NCBI GenBank assembly: GCA_964524965.1
Contig: CAZGDY010000039.1
Location: 1 to 13,808, forward strand
Length of the DNA: 13,808 nucleotides
Origin: Kmv34 sp964524965
GTDB taxonomy: Bacteria > Aerophobota > Aerophobia > Aerophobales > B3-G15
Reading direction: 5' to 3'
The notes beneath the pieces were generated by a model, which did not search any database, was not told where the DNA came from, and saw nothing but the letters and a program-made list of their open reading frames with translations. How positions within the stretch are numbered: position 1 is the first letter of the stretch; each line of letters begins with the position of its first letter. Below, piece after piece: positions 7,046-13,808 of the stretch. The translations under genes and the position numbers were made by a program.

Positions 7046-8089
7046 TCATCCCAAATTGCCTATTTTTTCACCCCGTATTTTTTTTCGTCTTTCTTGACTT
7101 AGCTGATTCAGAAAGGTAAAGTTATTTTTTTTGAGTGGGGCAAAAACACTATTAGGAGCTAAATAAGTTAACTTTTCTTTTTCTTTTTCGCTTAATATTT
7201 GAGGCCAGGTGGAAGCCATTTCGAGAACACCCTCTCTTCCTTTTTTTTCAAACATCCTTATTACTAAAAAAAGAGGGTAAGTGTGAGAGGAAATACAGGC
7301 AAATTCGGCTTCTTTTAACGCGTATATGTTGCCATTAAAAGAAAGAGAAGCTCCTTTGTTTGTTCTTACGAACTTCAGAGCCTTGGCATCGGTTATGCTG
7401 TCTCCCACGTAAATAGTATTTTCAGTTTTTTCCTGGGCTTCATTGATTGATTTTTTAACTGCTCTTTCTTTTTCTTCTCCTCCCACGGGATTTACTTTAT
7501 CCATAATCACTGAACAATCCATTGAGATGAGTTCTTCAAAAAATATTTTATTTAGCTTGTAAATAGTTTTTTCCTGTTGAGAAGAGATTGTTTTCTTTCT
7601 ACCTAAAGGAGAAAGATGCAGAGTGTTTATTTCCTGGTAGAAGTGAAGTAGCTTCCTTCTTTCATTTTCGGACAAAGGGAAATTGTCAAGATCAAGGAAG
7701 GTAGAAAATGTATTTTTTAAGGGAAAATTAACTTTTTCGCAAAGAGCGTTTATATAAGGAGTATAGCTGGTGCTTATTATAAATACGTTCATCTGAAGCT
7801 GTAACTTAGTTAGCATTTTTTTTGCTCCAGCAATAATTCGTAATTTTTCTCTGGAAAAATTTTTAATTTGTTCATTAGTAACTTTATGAGCTTTAAGGAA
7901 AGGAGTGATTAACTTAAGAGTACCTCCAGCCTGATACTTTTTTTTCTTTATTAGATCAACAAGGTAGTCATCGAAAGTGCTGATAAGTTTGAAGAATTGT
8001 TCTCCCTGGGGAAGAAAATGCTGACATATCTCAAAGGCATTGTCATTGAGAGTTATAGGTCCTTCACAGTCTATGCACAGAATTTTCAT
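7046..8089 (-). CDS. HAD-superfamily hydrolase, EhaR-like (COG4030)
   Basis: This 347-residue protein belongs to the HAD phosphatase/hydrolase superfamily. Motif I is atypical: IDCEGPITLNDNAFE, with D7 as the likely nucleophile and E9 where most members have Asp. Motif II is IISTSY (S106/T107), a motif III lysine probably lies in GGEEKERAV (K207), and motif IV is VGDSITDAKAL (D230, D234). The opening DCEGP...NDNAFE and FFKLISTFDDYLVD are what I recall as characteristic of COG4030, a predicted hydrolase family known mainly from archaea. Some methanogen members are named energy-converting hydrogenase A subunit R (EhaR). The substrate is unknown. The gene is third in a kinase-formyltransferase-HAD cassette, 54 bases after the formyltransferase; GGAGG lies about 11 bases before the ATG. 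A hydrogenase role is not supported, since no Eha genes are nearby. Confidence 0.78.
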   Translation of the reverse strand: MKILCIDCEGPITLNDNAFEICQHFLPQGEQFFKLISTFDDYLVDLIKKKKYQAGGTLKLITPFLKAHKVTNEQIKNFSREKLRIIAGAKKMLTKLQLQMNVFIISTSYTPYINALCEKVNFPLKNTFSTFLDLDNFPLSENERRKLLHFYQEINTLHLSPLGRKKTISSQQEKTIYKLNKIFFEELISMDCSVIMDKVNPVGGEEKERAVKKSINEAQEKTENTIYVGDSITDAKALKFVRTNKGASLSFNGNIYALKEAEFACISSHTYPLFLVIRMFEKKGREGVLEMASTWPQILSEKEKEKLTYLAPNSVFAPLKKNNFTFLNQLSQERRKKIRGEKIGNLG

Positions 8090-8143
8090 TTTTCTGAGAC
8101 CTCCAAGGAGTTTACTTTTTGTTTTAGATAAGCAGTACTTTCC

Positions 8144-8944
8144 TTATATTTTTACAAAAATAGGTTCTTTTAAATTTTGTATATTTATTTTGTTTTGAGA
8201 TAAAAGATCTAAAGTGATTAAAACAAGAGGTACTTCCTTTTTTATCTGCTCTTTTCTTATAGTTGAGAAAAGAGGCTCGCTATTTTGTTCTTCTTGCTGG
8301 ATTCGAGACAGTGTTTTTTCCCTTAATTTTTCTTCCATTTTTTTCCATAAGGGATTAAATATTTCCCCCACTAAAGGAAACTTACAGTATACCGCAGCAG
8401 GACCCGCATCCAACTGCGGAGTAACCCGATGTATCATTACCCCTGTTTCTTTTATTCTTTTATTTATTAGTTGCCATATAATTTCTTGCCAGGTCCCCTT
8501 TGGTCCACCGGGGAGGGCTGGATGGAGATTTAATATTAGAAATTTTTCACACAATTCTTCTCCCAAAATGAGCATATATCCGGCAAGGAAAATTGTTTTT
8601 ACCCGATATTTTTGGATTCTTTTCATTACTTCTCTATCATAAAGAATTCTCCATTGATTGATTAATTGAAAATTGCTATTTTTTCTAATATCTTTAAGTG
8701 CTCTTTTTCTTAATTCAGGTTTGAATTTTTTTGAGGAAAAAGATATAAGGGGTATCTCCATTTTTTTAACCAACTTAATGAATGCATCGCTTTCATTCTC
8801 TTCTTTTTTTTCTTTATTAATGAAAACGTAACAAATGTTGATAGTTCCTATTTTTCCTTTTTTTGTTGCTTCCCAGCTTTTTTGGAGAAGAGTAAGAGCC
8901 TGTTCGTCTTTACCTGTGGAGAACCAACCAATTTTAAAAGACAT
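8144..8944 (-). CDS. PurN-like formyltransferase family protein
   Basis: This 266-residue protein carries the N-H-D catalytic set of folate-dependent formyltransferases: N139 and H141 in LNLHPALPGG, and D179 in QLDAGPAAVY. These correspond to N106, H108 and D144 of E. coli PurN (glycinamide ribonucleotide formyltransferase). It is about 50 residues longer than classical PurN. The loop after the catalytic His reads GGPKGTWQEIIWQLI instead of the usual PGLHTHRQAL, so the acceptor may differ. The N-terminal strand KIGWFSTGKDEQAL replaces the PurN phosphate-loop sequence. No other purine genes are near. Its ATG lies inside the last codons of the upstream PfkB kinase (11-base overlap) with AGGAG 6 bases before it, so the two are coupled. 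Formyl transfer is well supported; the substrate is not. Confidence 0.8.
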   Translation of the reverse strand: MSFKIGWFSTGKDEQALTLLQKSWEATKKGKIGTINICYVFINKEKKEENESDAFIKLVKKMEIPLISFSSKKFKPELRKRALKDIRKNSNFQLINQWRILYDREVMKRIQKYRVKTIFLAGYMLILGEELCEKFLILNLHPALPGGPKGTWQEIIWQLINKRIKETGVMIHRVTPQLDAGPAAVYCKFPLVGEIFNPLWKKMEEKLREKTLSRIQQEEQNSEPLFSTIRKEQIKKEVPLVLITLDLLSQNKINIQNLKEPIFVKI

Positions 8945-9908
8945 TTTTTACTCCTACTTTTTGGAGAAAACCCTCAAGAAAATTTTTCCCTGGATAATTT
9001 AACCTGCCAAATCCAGTTATGCTTTCCCCAGCAGCATACGTTCCCAATTTTCCGCATTCGGCGTGAGATAGATTGTATAAAATTCCGGTGAGAAAACCAG
9101 CCGCGTACACATCGCCAGCACCAGTTGTGTCTATACTTTTTATTTTTTGAGCGGGAACAAATAATTCTTCTTTAAGAGAAATTATCCAGGACCCCTTTTC
9201 TCCCAATTTACAGACTACAATTTTTGTGCCGTTTCTTATTATTTTACGAGCCCCTTCTTTGAAATTTTGACTGGTGATAAGCTCAATTTCTTTATGGGTA
9301 GAAAACAAAATAAAGGTTTTTTTAAGAATAGGAAGAAGTTCATCTAATCCTTTACTGGCATGTGGTTGACCGGGGTCAAAACTCAGTGGAATTTTTGTTT
9401 TTGAAATTATCTCTTTTTGAGTCTGAAAGGAAACCTTTCCCACAAAAGAGGCAGTATGAAGAATCTTTGCTCTGTTGATGTAGGTTACATCTATTTGGTG
9501 GGCGGTTAAAGTATCGTTGGTACCAGGAACTATGAGTACGCTTCTTTCTCCTTTTTTGTCGACCAAAATGAAGCAAATACCAGTTTTCCCCTCTCTTATA
9601 ATCTGGCTTGTATCAACTTTTGCTTCTTTTAGATTTTGCAGAAGAAAATCTCCCTCCTTGTCTTTGCCTACTTTACCTATAAATCCACAGGAAACTCCCA
9701 TTTTGGAAAGCAAATAAATAGTATTGGCAGCCGATCCTCCTCCGCTTTTAATAATGGATTTGTTCTTATCTTTCAAAAACTTATTTATAAGGGAAAGCTC
9801 TCCCGTAGTAATTTTTCTCTCTGTTCCTTTTTCCACCATTGGCAAATCGTCAAAACTAACCTGGCAGATGAAGTCAAGATTTAAAGCTCCTAAACCTACA
9901 ACATCCAT
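8934..9908 (-). CDS. PfkB-family carbohydrate/nucleoside kinase
   Basis: A 324-residue ribokinase-fold kinase. The N-terminal VVGLGALNLDFI opens the fold. GGGSAANTI (56-64) is the first PfkB signature. IDTTGAGDVYAAGFLTG (259-275) is the second, with the anion hole TGAG and catalytic base D266. NDTLT (131-135) and AAGESITGFG near the end are also family-like. It should phosphorylate a sugar or nucleoside hydroxyl from ATP. The substrate (ribose, adenosine, fructose-6-phosphate or another) cannot be told from these motifs. It is the first gene of the kinase-formyltransferase-HAD cassette, preceded by AAGGGGGG and a promoter at 9928-9955. It is transcribed divergently from a phosphohexomutase gene. 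Confidence 0.9.
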   Translation of the reverse strand: MDVVGLGALNLDFICQVSFDDLPMVEKGTERKITTGELSLINKFLKDKNKSIIKSGGGSAANTIYLLSKMGVSCGFIGKVGKDKEGDFLLQNLKEAKVDTSQIIREGKTGICFILVDKKGERSVLIVPGTNDTLTAHQIDVTYINRAKILHTASFVGKVSFQTQKEIISKTKIPLSFDPGQPHASKGLDELLPILKKTFILFSTHKEIELITSQNFKEGARKIIRNGTKIVVCKLGEKGSWIISLKEELFVPAQKIKSIDTTGAGDVYAAGFLTGILYNLSHAECGKLGTYAAGESITGFGRLNYPGKNFLEGFLQKVGVKNVF

Positions 9909-9927
9909 TGAAGTTTCCCCCCTTAAT

Positions 9928-9955
9928 AAAATAGCAATTTCTTATATTCCGTCAA
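9928..9955 (-). promoter_or_regulatory. Candidate promoter of the kinase-formyltransferase-HAD cassette
   Basis: On the minus strand TTGACG (9950-9955), a 16-base spacer and TATTTT (9928-9933) form a moderate sigma70-type promoter. The expected start is near 9921, followed by AAGGGGGG and the kinase ATG. Confidence 0.5.
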
Positions 9956-9989
9956 AAAAGTAGTTTTTCTCTCTTTTTCTTTTTGTTTT

Positions 9990-10017
9990 TTGACATTCAC
10001 CCCTTTTTTGATAGTAT
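9990..10017 (+). promoter_or_regulatory. Candidate promoter of the phosphohexomutase operon
   Basis: A consensus -35, TTGACA (9990-9995), a 16-base spacer and TAGTAT (10012-10017) suit a start near 10024. An excellent ribosome site, AGGAGGAGGGGAG (10041-10053), then precedes the ATG at 10057. The T/C-rich tract at 9964-9991 directly upstream could act like an UP element. Confidence 0.6.
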
Positions 10018-10056
10018 TTAAAAGTAACCAAGGGAAAATTAGGAGGAGGGGAGAAT

Positions 10057-11496
10057 ATGAGAGCAATAAAGTTTGGTACTGATGGGTGGAGAGGAGTTAT
10101 TGCTGATGATTTTACATTTGAAAGAGTAGCCATTGCAGCTCAGGCAATTGCCGATTATTATAAAACTCAACCAAAAATAAGCAAAGGCATTGTTATCGGT
10201 TATGATACTCGCTTTCTCTCCTTAGATTTTGCCAAAAGGGTTGCCGAAGTTTTATTAGGAAATGGAATCAAGGTGTTTTTCTCCCAAAGCGATGTTCCTA
10301 CTCAGGCTGTTTCTTTTGAAGTGATGGAAAAAAAGTTGTTAGGAGGGATAGTAATCACTGCTTCTCATAATCCTCCCTGTTTTAATGGAATAAAGATTAA
10401 AAGCTCTTTTGGTACCTGTGCTATATCTAAAATAACGACACAAATTGAGTCTATGTTGAATAAAAATGGAGTAAAGTCTTTATCCTGGGAAAAGGCAGAA
10501 GAAGGAGATTTAGCTAAAAAACTCGATTTTTTATCTTCCTATCTAAAAAAAGTTACCTCTTTTTTAGATATGGACTGTATAAACAAAGCAGATCTTAAAA
10601 TAATTCACGATCCAATGTGGGGAGTGGGAAGCGGACTTCTGGAGAGAATTTTGGAAAATTCTAACTGTCGGATTTCTACCATCCATCCTAAACCCAATCC
10701 TGGCTTTGGAGGCGTAAACCCTGAACCTATTGAACAGAACTTAGGTCAACTCAAGGAAGAGGTTATAGCCCAGAAGGCGGATATAGGTTTTGCTAATGAT
10801 GGAGATGCCGATAGAGTAGGGATAGTAGATGATAAAGGGAGATATCTTTCTCCACTTCAAGTTTTTTCTCTTCTTCTTTTATATCTGGTGGAGGAAAGGG
10901 ATATGAGAGGGAAAGTGGCAAAAACAGTTTCTCTTGGGTACCAGCCGGAGAGAATATGTCGTAAGTTTGGTCTTGATTGTGAGGAGACACCGGTAGGGTT
11001 TAAGTATATTGCTTATAAAATGCGTAAAGAGAAAGTTATTTTTGGTGGAGAAGAAAGCGGAGGCTATGGATATTATGGACATTTGCTAGAAAGAGATGGC
11101 ATCCTGTCTTGTCTGCTTTTTGTGGAGATGTTAGCGAAAAAAGGAAAGTCTTTGTCCAGCGTTTTGGATAATATGGAGAAAAAATTTGGTAAATCTTTTT
11201 TTAAAAGAGTTGATTTTCAACAGGAAAATATAGATAAAGAAAAAGTAGTAGAAAAACTAACTTCTAACCCTCCTTCTGCTTTGGGGAGCGTCCCCCTAAA
11301 ACGGATAATAACTATCGATGGAATTAAATTTGTGATGGAAGATGAAAGTTGGCTTTTAATCAGACCTTCGGGAACTGAACCCAAAGTAAGAGTTTATGCA
11401 GAAGCGTCTAAAAGCACTCAATTGGAAAGAATTATTGAAGAAGGGAAGGATTTAGCCAGAGGTGTTATTAAAGAGATTAATTTAGAAAGAGGGTAG
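10057..11496 (+). CDS. Phosphoglucomutase/phosphomannomutase family protein
   Basis: A 479-residue alpha-D-phosphohexomutase that interconverts hexose 6- and 1-phosphates. All four active-site loops are intact: the phosphoserine loop TASHNP (S103), metal loop DGDADR (248-253), sugar-recognition loop GEESGG (341-346) and phosphate loop RPSGTEP (446-452). It also has the N-terminal KFGTDGWRG. GEESGG is the form seen in glucose/mannose-specific members rather than GlmM, but specificity between glucose and mannose cannot be fixed. It is first in a plus-strand run; korC begins one base after its stop. It is divergent from the PfkB kinase, and the two may belong to one sugar-phosphate theme. Confidence 0.93.
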   Translation: MRAIKFGTDGWRGVIADDFTFERVAIAAQAIADYYKTQPKISKGIVIGYDTRFLSLDFAKRVAEVLLGNGIKVFFSQSDVPTQAVSFEVMEKKLLGGIVITASHNPPCFNGIKIKSSFGTCAISKITTQIESMLNKNGVKSLSWEKAEEGDLAKKLDFLSSYLKKVTSFLDMDCINKADLKIIHDPMWGVGSGLLERILENSNCRISTIHPKPNPGFGGVNPEPIEQNLGQLKEEVIAQKADIGFANDGDADRVGIVDDKGRYLSPLQVFSLLLLYLVEERDMRGKVAKTVSLGYQPERICRKFGLDCEETPVGFKYIAYKMRKEKVIFGGEESGGYGYYGHLLERDGILSCLLFVEMLAKKGKSLSSVLDNMEKKFGKSFFKRVDFQQENIDKEKVVEKLTSNPPSALGSVPLKRIITIDGIKFVMEDESWLLIRPSGTEPKVRVYAEASKSTQLERIIEEGKDLARGVIKEINLERG

Positions 11497-11497
11497 A

Positions 11498-12043
11498 TTG
11501 TACAGTGATGTGCTAATAGCTGGGTTTGGTGGGCAGGGAATAATATTTGCCGGTAAACTTCTTGCTAATGCTGGTTTAAAAGAAGGCAAAAAAGTTGTTT
11601 TTTATCCCTCTTACGGAGCTGAAATGCGCGGTGGAACAGCTAATTGTACAGTAATAATTTCTAATTCTATGATTCCCTCACCTATTATTTCCCATCCCCA
11701 GAGTGGGATATTAATGAGTTATCCTGCTGTAAAAAGATTTTTACCTCCTATGAAAAAAAAATCTCAGGTAGTAGTTAACAGCTCGCTTACCAAAGAAAAG
11801 TTTAAACGAGAGGGAATTAAAATAACGGAGGTTCCCGCTAACGATATTGCAGAGAAACTGGGAACGGCAAAAGCGGCTAACATGGTAGCTCTTGGAGTGT
11901 GGGCTTACGTTTCGGAGACGGTATCTCTTGAAAGTCTTATTTTATCATTGAAAGAGGTTTTATCTGCTGATAAATTTGATTTATTAAAGGTCAATGAAAA
12001 TTCATTAAGGGAGGGGTGGAGGTTTGCCTCAAGGTCCAGTTAA
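11498..12043 (+). CDS. korC: 2-oxoacid:ferredoxin oxidoreductase gamma subunit (KorC-like)
   Basis: A 181-residue gamma subunit of a pyruvate/2-oxoglutarate ferredoxin oxidoreductase. The N-terminus DVLIAGFGGQGIIFAGKLLA has the GFGGQG loop, followed by YPSYGAEMRGGTANC and the typical SPIISHP. These enzymes decarboxylate 2-oxoacids to acyl-CoA and reduce ferredoxin; the gamma domain contributes to CoA and TPP-domain assembly. Alpha, beta and delta subunits normally sit next to it, but none does here. The delta-type ferredoxin is about 4.7 kb away on the other strand. Translation starts at TTG (11498-11500), with GAGGG just upstream inside the end of the mutase gene. The 3' end overlaps the Xer gene by 20 bases. 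Whether the substrate is oxoglutarate, pyruvate or a branched-chain oxoacid cannot be decided. Confidence 0.87.
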   Translation: MYSDVLIAGFGGQGIIFAGKLLANAGLKEGKKVVFYPSYGAEMRGGTANCTVIISNSMIPSPIISHPQSGILMSYPAVKRFLPPMKKKSQVVVNSSLTKEKFKREGIKITEVPANDIAEKLGTAKAANMVALGVWAYVSETVSLESLILSLKEVLSADKFDLLKVNENSLREGWRFASRSS

Positions 12044-12902
12044 TTTTTCAATTGATTCTTTTATTGATTATCTTCGTGTAGAAAGGGGTCTTTCTACTAA
12101 TACCATTTCTGCCTACAGAGTAGATCTGAGCCAATTTAAGAAATGGCTACCTTCTGATATATTCAGAGTTTCTTCTTTAATAGTGGGGAAGTATGGATTT
12201 TTTTTAAGAAATAAAGGGTTATTAACATCTACCATTTCACGAAAATTGTCAGCTATAAGAATGTTTTACCGTTTTTTGTTGGCAGAGGGAATTGTTAGCG
12301 AGAATCCTGCTCAAGCTGTTGTTTCTCCCCGACGGGGAAGAAAAATTCCAGTTTACCTTTCTTTGACGGAAGTGGAAAAATTATTGGAAGCTCCATCTAT
12401 TGACTCTCTTGTTGGCTTGAGAGATAAAACTATTTTGGAGTGTCTTTATGCTGCGGGTTTGCGTATATCTGAACTTACCAGTTTAAATCGCAAAGATGCA
12501 AATTTAAATTCAGGATGGTTGAAAGTACAGGGTAAAGGTTCTCGTGAGAGAATGGTTCCTTTGGGTGGAGAAGCTATAAGATGGATACGGCGATATTTAA
12601 GGAAAAAAGAAGAAGGAGACAGAAATTCTCCTCTTTTCTCTAATCGTTATGGGAAAAGGATTTCTCGTCAGTCTTGTTGGAAGATGGTAAAAAAATATAC
12701 TCAAAAAGTAGGGATAAAAAAAATTATCTCACCCCATACTTTAAGACACTCTTTTGCTACCCATCTTCTTTCTGCAGATGCTGATTTACGTTCTGTCCAA
12801 GAGCTTTTGGGCCATGTAAATATTTCTACTACTCAAATCTACACCCATATCACTCAGGAAAGATTAAAAAAAATTTACAAAAAATATCATCCCAGAGCTT
12901 AA
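12024..12902 (+). CDS. xerD: Tyrosine recombinase XerC/XerD
   Basis: A 292-residue site-specific recombinase of normal Xer length. The N-terminal SAM-like domain includes RGLSTNTISAYRVDLSQF and KLSAIRMFYRFL. The catalytic residues are complete: R147 in AAGLRISEL, K171 in GKGSRERMVPLG, H238 and R241 in HTLRHSFATHLL, H264 in LLGHVNIS and Y273 in TQIYTH. Xer proteins resolve chromosome dimers at dif. XerD and XerC cannot be separated with confidence by eye; the symbol is the better guess from overall resemblance. The start is TTG (12024-12026), with GGAGGGG about 7 bases upstream inside korC, so translation is coupled across the 20-base overlap. No mobile-element genes or terminal repeats accompany it, so it looks like the housekeeping copy. 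Confidence 0.92.
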   Translation: MPQGPVNFSIDSFIDYLRVERGLSTNTISAYRVDLSQFKKWLPSDIFRVSSLIVGKYGFFLRNKGLLTSTISRKLSAIRMFYRFLLAEGIVSENPAQAVVSPRRGRKIPVYLSLTEVEKLLEAPSIDSLVGLRDKTILECLYAAGLRISELTSLNRKDANLNSGWLKVQGKGSRERMVPLGGEAIRWIRRYLRKKEEGDRNSPLFSNRYGKRISRQSCWKMVKKYTQKVGIKKIISPHTLRHSFATHLLSADADLRSVQELLGHVNISTTQIYTHITQERLKKIYKKYHPRA

Positions 12903-12911
12903 GGCAATAAA

Positions 12912-13808
12912 ATGAATTTAATAACTTCGCATACAGGTTGTGATTTTGATGCCCTGGCTTCCATGGTTGCAGCTAAGAAATTTTACCCCAAAGCTAAGCT
13001 TTATTTTTCTGGTTCTCCTTCTCGAGAAGTGAGAGGCTTTATGCGTCTTTACCGATGGATGATCCCCATTGAGAAATTTAATCAGGAAGACTTTAAGAAA
13101 GTAAAAAAACTCATCCTGGTTGATACCAAATGGGTTAGCAGAATAGGAGAATTCAGCAAGTTGATTGGGAAAAAAGGAATAGAAATTCATATTTATGACC
13201 ATCATCCTTCTCATCCTCAAGACATCAAAGCAGACGCAGGAATATCTAAAGAGGTGGGTGCAACTACTAGTATATTTGTAGATTTAATTAAACAAAGAAA
13301 AATTCCTATCACTTCTTTTGAAGCAACTCTTTTTAGTCTGGGAATATATGAAGATACAGGTTCTCTGAGATTTTCCTCTACTACTTCCCTTGATTTTAAT
13401 TCGGTAGCTTATCTTTTGAGCAAAGGAGCTAAGCTTGAATTTGTTTCCAGTTTTCTTAATCCTAATTTAACTGAAAAGCAGGATATTTTATTGAAAGATT
13501 TTCTTGAAAAAGCTCGGACTGTATCCATAAATGGGGTAGAAATAGTATTAATAACAGTGGAGGTTAAAGATTTTGTGGGAGGGCTTTCACTTCCTTTACG
13601 TAAGTTTATTAATTTGAAGAATCCGGATGTAGTTTTTGCTGTTGTGCGTTTTAGGGATAAAATTCATATAATGGCTCGTTCTCGTTTATCTTCTGTTAAT
13701 GTGGATGATATTCTTTCTAAATTTGGAGGAGGAGGGCATGCTTTGGCTGCATCAGCGATTTTAAGAGATGCTGATTTAGAAAAAACAGAGGAAAAACTTT
13801 ATCAAATC
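12912..13808 (+). CDS. DHH-family protein, N-terminal part of a probable DHH-CBS-polyA-polymerase tRNA nucleotidyltransferase (partial)
   Basis: The frame runs 299 codons from ATG (12912-12914) to the right edge without a stop. The DHH phosphoesterase motifs are in order: DFD (D11, D13), VDT (D71), DHH (96-98) and EDTG (D148). A DHHA1-like domain ends in GGGGHALAAS (272-281). The opening TGCDFDALASMVAAKKFYPKAKL resembles the long bacterial proteins in which DHH and CBS domains precede a poly(A)-polymerase/tRNA nucleotidyltransferase head. Such proteins are usually near 850-900 residues. If so, it adds A (or CCA) to tRNA 3' ends. A stand-alone DHH exopolyphosphatase or nanoRNase-like protein remains possible, because the diagnostic half lies outside the window. 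AAGG lies 7 bases upstream of the start; the gap from xerD is 9 bases, so they are likely co-transcribed. Confidence 0.85.
   Translation, partial: MNLITSHTGCDFDALASMVAAKKFYPKAKLYFSGSPSREVRGFMRLYRWMIPIEKFNQEDFKKVKKLILVDTKWVSRIGEFSKLIGKKGIEIHIYDHHPSHPQDIKADAGISKEVGATTSIFVDLIKQRKIPITSFEATLFSLGIYEDTGSLRFSSTTSLDFNSVAYLLSKGAKLEFVSSFLNPNLTEKQDILLKDFLEKARTVSINGVEIVLITVEVKDFVGGLSLPLRKFINLKNPDVVFAVVRFRDKIHIMARSRLSSVNVDDILSKFGGGGHALAASAILRDADLEKTEEKLYQI

Noticed and set aside
7046..8089. The HAD protein as part of an energy-converting hydrogenase
   Set aside because: The link rests only on a name used for some archaeal relatives; no hydrogenase subunits occur in the window.
12024..12902. The tyrosine recombinase as an integrase of a mobile element
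   Set aside because: It has normal Xer length and motifs, is coupled to housekeeping genes, and no attachment repeats, tRNA target or phage genes are nearby.
12918..13220. Minus-strand 100-codon frame at the right end
   Set aside because: It lies opposite the DHH protein, whose catalytic motifs are unmistakable; the reverse frame has no support.

Overview
The window is AT-rich bacterial chromosome, densely packed with core genes and with no sign of phage, insertion sequences, CRISPR or RNA genes. A heterotetrameric glycyl-tRNA synthetase (glyQ and glyS), RuvAB, XerC/D, a RicT-type PSP1 protein and a DHH-type tRNA nucleotidyltransferase mark it as bacterial. Two subunits of a ferredoxin-linked 2-oxoacid oxidoreductase and a HAD protein of a mostly archaeal family suggest an anaerobe. 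A deep-branching or candidate-phylum lineage is plausible, but the sequence alone does not let me name it.

Layout. Positions 1-4287 hold a minus-strand block: glyQ, glyS, a RicT/PSP1 protein, then a PP-loop tRNA-thiolation-like protein cut by the left edge. A divergent promoter region at 4288-4405 also drives a plus-strand DUF2062 membrane protein, which converges on ruvB. Positions 4939-6768 hold a minus-strand, translationally coupled trio: a two-cluster KorD-like ferredoxin, ruvA and ruvB. The ferredoxin appears to lack a normal start codon. Positions 6769-7045 are the longest stretch without a confident gene (277 bases). They hold a 9-bp inverted repeat, a weak promoter candidate and one doubtful 52-codon frame.

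Positions 7046-9908 hold a minus-strand cassette of three enzymes: a PfkB-type kinase, a PurN-like formyltransferase and an EhaR-like (COG4030) HAD protein. This set is the least ordinary part of the window. A second divergent promoter region (9909-10056) separates it from a plus-strand run: phosphoglucomutase/phosphomannomutase, KorC-like oxidoreductase gamma subunit, XerC/D recombinase, and the N-terminal 299 residues of a DHH-family protein, probably the front end of a tRNA nucleotidyltransferase.

Functional themes are translation and tRNA maturation (GlyRS, RicT, PP-loop, DHH protein), recombination and chromosome resolution (RuvAB, Xer), electron transfer (KorD and KorC in separate operons), and a sugar-phosphate group around the divergent promoter at 9.9-10.1 kb. 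No clearly new system can be demonstrated from sequence alone. The best leads are the kinase-formyltransferase-HAD cassette, the likely ATC start of the ferredoxin, and the split oxidoreductase subunits.
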